64,000 nt of DNA from Symsagittifera roscoffensis (taxonomy: Eukaryota > Xenacoelomorpha > Acoela > Convolutidae), in contig NC_087062.1 in NCBI RefSeq assembly GCF_963678635.1, forward strand, positions 43,106,395 to 43,170,394, in the 5' to 3' direction. Under the pieces are notes generated by a model. That model ran no database searches. It saw only the letters and a list, made by a program, of their open reading frames with translations, and was not told the DNA's origin. This document shows positions 19,801-27,141 of the stretch, in pieces; the stretch's first letter is position 1; the number at the start of each line of letters is the position of its first letter. The translations under genes were made by a program, and so were the position numbers.

Positions 19801-22284
19801 AACTCATATAATAGATCGAACTATAACAGACCAAACAACAATTATCAAAATAGATCGCGAAATAATTCACAAAATCGACACTCAAGTTATAATAATCGTT
19901 ATAGAAATTATTCCCAATCACCACACCGGAATAATAATAACTATAATAATTCTAATAATCGCCACAGAAGTAGTACACCTAAACATCAAAGACATATTAA
20001 TCAAGTACAATCTAATCCAGAAACAACATCAGACCCTCCAGGTATTGATGACACAGTAACTGATACGTTACAACTCAATCAAATAAACTGTACATCATCA
20101 GATTCAGAAGGTGATACTGAAAACACTCTTTCTATCAATATGATAAAAGTCGAAAATGACTATGAATCTGTCATATATGAACAACCTTTTTCATCACACA
20201 TATATGAAAATCAATCAGAATTTCTTCAAAATTATTACACTACACCCATAAATTCCACACCAACGACGCAAGAAACAAATGAGATTAACACTACAAATCA
20301 AACCAATAAAAATATCAAAACAAAATGCTTGAATACAAACCACATTTATCAAAATATACAAAAAGAACAACCCAAAGAAAAAATTTGGACAATACCATTT
20401 CTCTTAGAAAGCCCAAGAAATAAAGAATTTCAACCACCAGACCTTGAAATAGATTTTTTAATTGATTCAGGAGCAGAATCAAACATAATAAACATCCCCA
20501 CATGGAATGAAATAAAAACTTTACACCCAAAGCTAACACCTCTTGAAACCTCCAGTAAGTTAGCAACAGCACAAGGATCAACATTGATAAACTACGGAAA
20601 AATCCAATTATTTCTCCTCCCCACCAGAACAATGGAGCAAAGCAAAATTTTAAATAAGCCATTTAAACAAATATTCCATATCACTGATATTAAATATAAT
20701 ATCATTGGAATACCATTTATTTCGAAGTATATACCAACAATTAACATACTAAATAGTAAAATATTAATCAAAGATAAATATACAAAAACAAAAGAAACAT
20801 CCTTAACATTTTTTCAAAGATTAAATAAACAACCACCATTCTTTTCAAAATTCTACCCGATATTTAACCAACAAAGAAAACACCTAAAACCACTATCAGG
20901 AAATATCTATAATTTTTCAATCAAACAAGTTCACCAATATGATAAAGAACAAAACAAACAAAAATTTTATATGTCAGATTTTGAATTCAAACCTATTCAC
21001 AAATTTTTCAAAATCACAATCTCATCCATAAAATATTTGAAAAATTCGAATTCAGATATCATTTCCTTACATGTCTATAACAACACACCTTACCAAGTAA
21101 CATTACCTTTAGGACTTCTAGGATATTGTGAAACCAACGCTACAATATCACCAATACACGAAAAAGCTTATCGCGTAAATAATATACTCCAATTACTAGA
21201 TATTTGCCAATCTACAATTCTTAATGAAGAATTATCTATAAATAATATAATAAGTAACGAAAACAGAAATACGGATTATTTCACAAAAACTCCATATTTC
21301 AAACCTACATTCAACATAAGTAACTACACAGAGGACCAACAGAAATTTTTAACAATGTTTAATTTCCAACATTCACAAATAACACAAGACGAATTCGAAA
21401 AGTTAGCCAAACAGCTAATTAAATATTCATCAGTCTATGCAACATCAAAATTCGATGTTGGAAAAATCAGTTCATCACTACATCTCCCGTTAAAACCAGA
21501 CGCAGTTTTCAAAAAACAGAGAGCAAGTAAAGTACCAATTCACTTACATGATAAAGTGAACAGATTACTCGATATTTTAGAACAATACAACATTATATCA
21601 CCAGTTAATAAAGAAGAACAACCAAAAGGGAACACATTTATCAACCCCGTTATCATTCTAGCTAAAGGAGAATCATTAAAAATCGTTCTCGATGCTAGAT
21701 ACCTCAATTCACTTATAGATGAATCAAAATGTAATTGGCCCATTGAACCAATACAAGTTATTTTAACAAAAATAAACGGCAAATACTTTACAACCGCCGA
21801 TATGAATAGTGCATACAATCAAATGCCACTAGATGAACAATCACGACGTTTAACACAATTTGTTATCGGAAACCAACAATATGAATTCAACCGCTTATTC
21901 TATGGAATATCCATAGGACCAGCAGCATTTTCAGCTTTTATGAGCAAAATTTTTAGACCACTAATACTCAAGAAAAACGCAATCACCTATTTAGACGATG
22001 TTTTTATGCAATCACAAACAAAAGACGAGATGTTCAATGTTTTAGAAAAATATCACCAAATACTTCAGAACGAAAATCTGAAGGCCGCCCCCGATAAATC
22101 ACACTTCTTTTTGACAAGAGTTAAATTCCTAGGACATATTATAGAAAGAAAAACAATCACTCCATTGAAATCACGCATTGACGCTATTCAAAAACTTCAA
22201 CCACCAACAATAAAAAAGAAAATCCAAGAATTCCTTGGAATGTTAAACTTTTTAAGTAAATATGTTTATAAAATGCAATTATAA
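16780..22284 (+). CDS. gag-pol: Gag-protease-reverse transcriptase polyprotein (Ty3/gypsy)
   Basis: 1834 residues with no stop. Residues 1-600 hold no recognised domain, and about 480-600 is Gln/Asn-rich. Residues 602-800 look like a retrotransposon Gag capsid (MVFTGTDPEYSVEDYL, then GAAQKWFSVLP). A CCHC knuckle lies at C842, C845, H850 and C855 (CNYCRRYGHSISEC). An Asn/Arg/Ser-rich tail spans about 900-1110. The aspartic protease has IDSGAESNII at 1228 and NIIGIPFI at about 1307. RT spans about 1563-1834, with Asp1674 in motif A (TADMNSAYNQ) and YLDD at 1737-1740. Gag and Pol share one frame without a shift at their border. The ORF ends abruptly after the RT thumb region, and RNase H continues in the next frame. 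ATG at 16780 is the first in frame after ORF1. Confidence 0.93.
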   Translation: MSSTHTPGDETPDDDEIFPFIIDATTDRGQHIFCKNLLLNLFEPGISPCKTEFPDVKIKRQIIDHYLKDICNITQQYGIYSIEFTSPNHNNRKYTIQTDDLDLEFSKVFSEYIKSIQSHNSQRANSIFTNEVFAIIYSYISILENEIPITNVSPTETSKHLRVRHEITLLSSYLNIIKENFTKNDVPQHTKHDLQKILAWFIIDYFTHNIDLIAQARKKFRPQNSNDDTAITEQSDYVWDPEWSHPAFISFPQSISSQAISTISYIRDYVKIIPFTIDATPLNYNTFLPDTQNNSLNSAVIHNENLNGTRNLTQQDIQTPSHFINEEIVHTTTTQQSISPIRPNLTTPRNTNPSQTQVTLQSTVKPSVAPKYSHMDYQTYRPMTIPSKTRKTFTRNNFTDHNYNYTHPSKTYNKPQRNFNQYTRSRNWDNPMTQPNSINFQTNPPQDHSENYPFFQQNKNKKQTSYQMDYLSSDDDFLQPDIFAPNTQEYRRQGIQRTRTNHRNFSPQPIDAQHQQPIQQQNLINTQSFQPIQQQNPMTAHSYQPSQMQNEIPLPYYLQQHEITRNQLSNFSQMPNAAESLQMTMNPYLMGGSSITSNKPLMVFTGTDPEYSVEDYLNAVTANLILNIGPEPINTPLHQNWIHRRTALIQTTLDGAAQKWFSVLPLEIKSNWKKFTQEFSKMFDSERNKQQQRVLCNEIRRLPNETIKQIAVRIETLVRKAYSLNTHDYKNTKMTVILMMTLTPQLRKIAIKKRASHPSSIREPDLDFRKLVDKLEQAEITMKLEETENLKLQYVNRIETTPTNINNIQESETDLVEKITEILNIYEKNPNFKGKPSFKKWCNYCRRYGHSISECRQKQQDNQNEPQKYKEPNKSFHQYMKKDQNLPNKTVYSNNSSGKPLPNNTNYTRNQSPYNSSYRGRSPERRKTHNSSQNHYNRPNSRNNYSRSRSNTQRFVSRSNSQSRNNYYPNNQSRNSSYDRNRNYSYNRNRSYSNNRNQNYPNNRSRNNSYNRSNYNRPNNNYQNRSRNNSQNRHSSYNNRYRNYSQSPHRNNNNYNNSNNRHRSSTPKHQRHINQVQSNPETTSDPPGIDDTVTDTLQLNQINCTSSDSEGDTENTLSINMIKVENDYESVIYEQPFSSHIYENQSEFLQNYYTTPINSTPTTQETNEINTTNQTNKNIKTKCLNTNHIYQNIQKEQPKEKIWTIPFLLESPRNKEFQPPDLEIDFLIDSGAESNIINIPTWNEIKTLHPKLTPLETSSKLATAQGSTLINYGKIQLFLLPTRTMEQSKILNKPFKQIFHITDIKYNIIGIPFISKYIPTINILNSKILIKDKYTKTKETSLTFFQRLNKQPPFFSKFYPIFNQQRKHLKPLSGNIYNFSIKQVHQYDKEQNKQKFYMSDFEFKPIHKFFKITISSIKYLKNSNSDIISLHVYNNTPYQVTLPLGLLGYCETNATISPIHEKAYRVNNILQLLDICQSTILNEELSINNIISNENRNTDYFTKTPYFKPTFNISNYTEDQQKFLTMFNFQHSQITQDEFEKLAKQLIKYSSVYATSKFDVGKISSSLHLPLKPDAVFKKQRASKVPIHLHDKVNRLLDILEQYNIISPVNKEEQPKGNTFINPVIILAKGESLKIVLDARYLNSLIDESKCNWPIEPIQVILTKINGKYFTTADMNSAYNQMPLDEQSRRLTQFVIGNQQYEFNRLFYGISIGPAAFSAFMSKIFRPLILKKNAITYLDDVFMQSQTKDEMFNVLEKYHQILQNENLKAAPDKSHFFLTRVKFLGHIIERKTITPLKSRIDAIQKLQPPTIKKKIQEFLGMLNFLSKYVYKMQL

Positions 22285-24838
22285 CATCCTTAGACAACAA
22301 AATAATTTTGAATGGAACACAGAACATCAAACACGATTTGAAGAAATAAAGAAACTTTTAACTGAACAAATTTCAAACACAATTCCAGATTCAAATCAAC
22401 CATTTTATGCAATGTGCGATGCTTCGAACTTTGGCATCGGTGCAGCACTATTACAATCACATAATGGTACAAATAAAATGAACCTCATATCAGCAAATTC
22501 TCGATTATTCACTCAAGCAGAGCTACGACTCTCAACTCTAATGAGAGAATGTACAGCCATAATATATACACTGACAGAATATGAATTTCTGATACTTGGA
22601 TCAAAACACCCCACAGTTTTATTCACAGACCATAAACCAATCATCTTTCTCTTTACACAAAAATCTAACCCAAACCACCGAGTTTACAGATTTCAACTAA
22701 TTCTAATGAAATTTCCAAACTTACATATAGTTTGGACTGCAGGAAAAAATCTTGCATTACCAGACACCTTAAGTCGAAATACACCACCTGAATTACTTAC
22801 ACGAAAAACAACAGTTGAAATACCCAAAAACATAAAATTCTACCTTGCAGAAAACGAAACATCACCCCGATTGGAATGCAAATATGCAGTAAAAACTGAT
22901 ATTGAACAATCACAAATAAATAGTGTACAACATTTCCCACTTTATTTAGATTGTCAAAATAATCATTATGAAGTTGATCTACTTGGAACATCAACTTTCA
23001 AACCAATCCCATATTCTCAATGGATAAAAAATAACACCCAACAAAAACGAACAAAACAACACCCGCCTAAGAAAGACCATTTTCCACTAATTGAAAAAGC
23101 AGATTTAACTGATAAAATAAATTTATCAGGACCACAAACAAATGATTCAAAATTCACAATAAATCAAGTTTTTGACCTTCACGACCCACTTGATACAATA
23201 CCCTTATCTAAATTCGAAATTGAAAACATTTTTCTCCCTCCAACAGAAACGATTACAATTTCAACACTGAAACAATATCAAAATCTTGACCCGATAATTA
23301 GACAACTAAAATCATGGCACAAATATAAAACTAAACCTGTCAAGGCAGATTCAACCATTCTAGGAAACAAAACACTCCTCCGATACTTTCGCAAATTTAA
23401 CAACACAACAATTAACGAAAATACAGACCTTTTAGAGTATAACCTGAATGAATCTACAGTTCCCTGTCTCCCTTTAAGTATGATTCTTATAGCTTTTAAT
23501 ATTTCACATACACAAAATATTAAAGGACACTCTGGATCAGAAAAAACATATTCAAATTTTATACAAAATTTTTACTTCCCAAATGCACCAATTTGGATAA
23601 AAATACTATGCAATGATTGCATAGTATGTCAACTAAATAAACCTTACCCAACTCAAAAACAAATAGCACAAAAACAAGATTTTAAAGGACAAAGTTTGTA
23701 CTTTAATCATCGTATCTCATTTGATACCAAAGGACCAATTTCACCCTCATCCGAAGGAAACTCCTACATTATGGTAATTGTTGACGCATTTACACATTAT
23801 GTAGCAATTAACCCAGTACCACATTGTAACGCTTATTACGCTTACACAACACTCTATGAACACTGGATAGCAAAATTCGGACTACCAGAAATTTTAGTTA
23901 CAGACAACGGTACAGAATTCATAAATAATGAAATTATCACACTATGTTATTTATACAACATTAAACACAAACCACGTACATCTCATGCACCTTGGACAAA
24001 CGGCTTAGTCGAAGGTATGAACCGTTCATTACAAGAATATCTCAGATGTATCATCAACGGAAATGATACAAAATATACCGAATGGTCAGCAGATGTAAAA
24101 TTATTTCCCTTAGCATATAATTCACAAATTACGACAACTTTAGGAATGTCACCATACGAAATGGTTTTTAACCAAAAGCCACGCAAACCAATAATGTTTA
24201 CAGCAAATTCTCATAAAAACGCACAAGGTTATTGTCAACCAAATAAAGACTCAATTTGTTATAACCTACCTTTACATACACACGATGAAGATCATTTTCA
24301 TCACCCACAAATTCTTAAACTAGCCTCCGGTACACACACCGAATGGATTCTAAATAGAGATAAAAAACACAATGAAATTTATCAAAAAATAACAAAAAAG
24401 TTATTACAAAGACAAAACATTAATGAACAAATCAATTCACGTTTTACACCAGCCTCCGAATTAAAAATTGGAACATTTGTTTTAATACCTAATTTTAATA
24501 CTCAAAAAGGAATTTCTAAAAAATTACAACCCCTTCGAAAAGGACCATACCAAATAATTGCAAAACCCACTGATGTCACATATAAAATTACCGACTCAAA
24601 CAAAAAAGAAATCGTTCAACATCGAAACAACCTATTACCTTATTACCCAAAAGAATACGCACTCCGCGAATTAACTCAATTATATTCTTTCACAGGATTA
24701 AAAATCATTCAAAATGAACCACATCTGAAAAACACAGAACAAAATGATAACCCCACCGAAAATCAAAACACAAAACCAACCGCCACCAAAAACAATACAC
24801 AAAACCATAAAGAATCCCCAAAACAAAGAAAAAATTAA
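22262..24838 (+). CDS. pol: RNase H-integrase part of Pol, shifted frame
   Basis: 858 codons, in the +1 frame relative to the Gag-Pol ORF and overlapping it by 23 bases. RNase H comes first: CDASNFGIGAALL (Asp53), MREC (Glu), LFTDHKPI (Asp) and ALPDTLSRN (Asp). The integrase has an H2C2 zinc domain (GHSG...CNDCIVC, about 415-455) and a core with D488 (FDTKGP), D548 (VTDNGTEF) and E584 (GLVEGMN), the D,D-35-E spacing. A GPY/F-type domain follows (KGPYQII). All catalytic residues are present. The start codon shown is just the first ATG in the frame. Translation more likely enters by frameshifting, or the break is a recent small deletion, since the RT-RNase H linker looks a few residues short. 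Confidence 0.9.
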   Translation: MFIKCNYNILRQQNNFEWNTEHQTRFEEIKKLLTEQISNTIPDSNQPFYAMCDASNFGIGAALLQSHNGTNKMNLISANSRLFTQAELRLSTLMRECTAIIYTLTEYEFLILGSKHPTVLFTDHKPIIFLFTQKSNPNHRVYRFQLILMKFPNLHIVWTAGKNLALPDTLSRNTPPELLTRKTTVEIPKNIKFYLAENETSPRLECKYAVKTDIEQSQINSVQHFPLYLDCQNNHYEVDLLGTSTFKPIPYSQWIKNNTQQKRTKQHPPKKDHFPLIEKADLTDKINLSGPQTNDSKFTINQVFDLHDPLDTIPLSKFEIENIFLPPTETITISTLKQYQNLDPIIRQLKSWHKYKTKPVKADSTILGNKTLLRYFRKFNNTTINENTDLLEYNLNESTVPCLPLSMILIAFNISHTQNIKGHSGSEKTYSNFIQNFYFPNAPIWIKILCNDCIVCQLNKPYPTQKQIAQKQDFKGQSLYFNHRISFDTKGPISPSSEGNSYIMVIVDAFTHYVAINPVPHCNAYYAYTTLYEHWIAKFGLPEILVTDNGTEFINNEIITLCYLYNIKHKPRTSHAPWTNGLVEGMNRSLQEYLRCIINGNDTKYTEWSADVKLFPLAYNSQITTTLGMSPYEMVFNQKPRKPIMFTANSHKNAQGYCQPNKDSICYNLPLHTHDEDHFHHPQILKLASGTHTEWILNRDKKHNEIYQKITKKLLQRQNINEQINSRFTPASELKIGTFVLIPNFNTQKGISKKLQPLRKGPYQIIAKPTDVTYKITDSNKKEIVQHRNNLLPYYPKEYALRELTQLYSFTGLKIIQNEPHLKNTEQNDNPTENQNTKPTATKNNTQNHKESPKQRKN

Positions 24839-24841
24839 AAA

Positions 24842-24985
24842 ATGACCGAACAAATAATACCCCAAGAACAAATCGACAAATCAGAAAATAGAAAAACAAC
24901 AAGACTCCGAAATCAACCACGTAAAAACTATAAAATATTCATCCCCCAATCTAAAATTTTAAAGAAAGTGGAATTTCAAAAGTAA
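24842..24985 (+). CDS. 47-codon extension, integrase C-tail-like
   Basis: It begins with ATG four bases after the integrase TAA and is in the same frame. It reads RKTTRLRNQPRKNYKIF in the middle, like the basic C-terminal tail that closes many Ty3/gypsy integrases. So the TAA at 24836-24838 may be a point change inside the original pol, a read-through site, or the true end with a small reinitiated peptide. Seen: frame and motif. Inferred: the relation to integrase. Confidence 0.45.
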   Translation: MTEQIIPQEQIDKSENRKTTRLRNQPRKNYKIFIPQSKILKKVEFQK

Positions 24986-26004
24986 TTTTAACATTATACT
25001 TCACAATCTTGAAACCTCCGAAACATTTTCCATTTACATTTTTCAAAATAACATGCTGACAAGTACGCAATAATTCTAGTTCAAAATAGACCAATAGGAT
25101 TCATCCAATCCGTCACTTTCTCTAACTCAAACTAAGACCAATTAGACGAATCATATAGAACTCCAGGCACATCTATAACTATAACTTTACGACCTCCAGG
25201 TCAAAAATAAGCAAACCACTCCAACTTGACAACTAAAATAAATATCACCATAATACCGTACCCCTCCCTTGTCTAATAACCCAAAGATCAACAATATTTC
25301 CCCAACTCAGACCACGAATACCCCCAAAACAAATTTGTTAACTTAGCCTAAAGTAACAAAATGAACATTTTAATTAGCCTAAAGTATAAAAATCTCACCA
25401 TACCCCGGATCATTTGACAAACAAAAATAAAGAAAAAGACGACCTCCCGATCACCATGAAAATTGCCCCCAACAATTTTTTACAAAACTCAACCCACTTG
25501 TCAAAAAACTAATAAATAATCCGACCACACTTGAAAATCGCCTCAAACAGCAAAAAATATTCGACCAAGAGATCATTTCTTAAATGCTCTTCTCTCAATC
25601 AGTTACTCAAATACTCATAAATCTTAAACATTTTTTTACAATACTTGAAACCTTTATAATATTTCTTTTTTGATATACTTGAATCTTTTCTAATAATCCT
25701 AATCATTTTTTGTAACATTTTTTTAATTTTCTACACTATACTCGAACTATTCCTCCAACTTTCCAAAACCCTTGATTATATCCACAGGTACGATTTATAC
25801 AACTTGTCTAAATGATACGAACAATTTTCAGTAGAACTGATATTTTTTTATTGTTTGTAATTTTCATAACATTTTTATCATCCCTCATTTTGACAATATG
25901 CAAATGTATAAAGAAAGCAATCATCACATTTGCCCTAGCAACAATTTTCTAATTATTTTTTTGGAAGAATATTATAATAAACATAAACCTTCCCACTAAA
26001 GTAA
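24986..26004 (+). other. Non-coding gap between pol and ORF4
   Basis: No ORF of note. The block ttagcctaaagta occurs twice (about 25340 and 25375). From about 25580 the sequence turns T-rich, unlike the rest of the element, and AG dinucleotides after pyrimidine-rich runs (for example ccttcccactaaag to 26000) are candidate splice acceptors for the ORF4/Env mRNA. Confidence 0.5.
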
Positions 26005-27141
26005 CAATTCAAAAATCCATCAAAAATTGCTACCCAACAGTCACAGAATCAGTCTTCACCGACATCATCCCAAGATAACCCAACACCACCTTCAACTACT
26101 CAAAATCCTCAAACATCTACACGAATTTCTTTTCAAGACAATCCATACACTTTTGAAGAACGACATGCTCGTTTATCAGAACCACTAGAACCAGTTCAAC
26201 GACAAGCACCTCTAAGCGAACCAACATATAACCTATACCCAACACTACCACAAGAACTAAGTAGAATAAGAAATCCTAGTCAAAACCAAAATACAGTCGA
26301 AATAAATAGACAAATTATACATCCTCGACGAAACAGAAATTTTCAAACTCCCCGAGTTCATTTTGATATACCTCAATCCCCATCACAAAACACTCCAGAA
26401 AACCCCATTGGTATGTTACCAGAAACCCCTACGCTTCTTTCACAACGTAGCACCTCAAGCCTACCATCAGATTACTTAGGTTCAACACCAACATCTGAAC
26501 AAATACGTGAAAATCCCTTTAACCCCCCAAACCAGGCATCACGACTACCATATTGGACAACACATTCATTTACACAAGGTGAATTAAATTTAGTCAATAA
26601 TCCAATAGATATTTCTACGGATACAACAACATCCTCATCACTACCAGAAACATTATCACTACCATCAACACCATCAATACGCCAGATTTCACCACCACCT
26701 TTTAACTTAAATTTTCCAAATAATCTCGACGCCAGATATCGAGAACAATCATCAATAAATATTCCTTTAAGATTAGATTGGAATACATTTACAGCACCTC
26801 CACCATTATTTGGACAACATCAAGAAAGTAACCGCCTTCATAACTGGGCACTTAATAGATTACAATATCGCCAAGATATTCACAACGATATCCGTGATCA
26901 CAATATTCAAATACTCCAACAAAACAGTTTACAATTAAAGTTTGAAATCACAGTTAAGTTAAACAATATTACCCAACATCCCTACCCATTAAACCCACCT
27001 AACATAACAGCTCAATCACTACCACCACCGTTTATAACTACTGAAGTAATATACAAATACGACAGATATACCAAAAACACAATTGGCTACATTACATTTT
27101 ATAATCCATACTCAGGATTATCATACACATGTATATTCTAA
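26005..27141 (+). CDS. ORF4, Pro/Ser/Thr-rich accessory protein
   Basis: The frame is open from 26005 to 27141 (378 codons), yet its first ATG is at 26413. The 136 codons before that read like real protein (ISFQDNPYTFEERHARL, ELSRIRNPSQNQ) and match the composition of the rest. I infer that the true N-terminus is supplied by splicing, with an acceptor near 26005-26045. The protein is rich in Pro, Ser, Thr, Gln and Asn and probably disordered. Only the last 100 residues look folded (LKFEITVKLNNIT...). No family is recognised. Its stop overlaps the Env start by 13 bases. Without splicing only the 242-residue part from 26413 would be made. Confidence 0.65.
   Translation, partial: QFKNPSKIATQQSQNQSSPTSSQDNPTPPSTTQNPQTSTRISFQDNPYTFEERHARLSEPLEPVQRQAPLSEPTYNLYPTLPQELSRIRNPSQNQNTVEINRQIIHPRRNRNFQTPRVHFDIPQSPSQNTPENPIGMLPETPTLLSQRSTSSLPSDYLGSTPTSEQIRENPFNPPNQASRLPYWTTHSFTQGELNLVNNPIDISTDTTTSSSLPETLSLPSTPSIRQISPPPFNLNFPNNLDARYREQSSINIPLRLDWNTFTAPPPLFGQHQESNRLHNWALNRLQYRQDIHNDIRDHNIQILQQNSLQLKFEITVKLNNITQHPYPLNPPNITAQSLPPPFITTEVIYKYDRYTKNTIGYITFYNPYSGLSYTCIF

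Noticed and set aside
23607-23632. Inverted repeat actatgcaatgattgcatagt inside integrase
   Set aside because: It lies within the conserved zinc-domain coding region (CNDCIVC) and is explained by codons.
16420-24920. Many minus-strand frames rich in Val/Phe/Leu opposite gag-pol
   Set aside because: They are expected opposite an A-rich coding strand (few stop codons on the complement) and show no independent motif.
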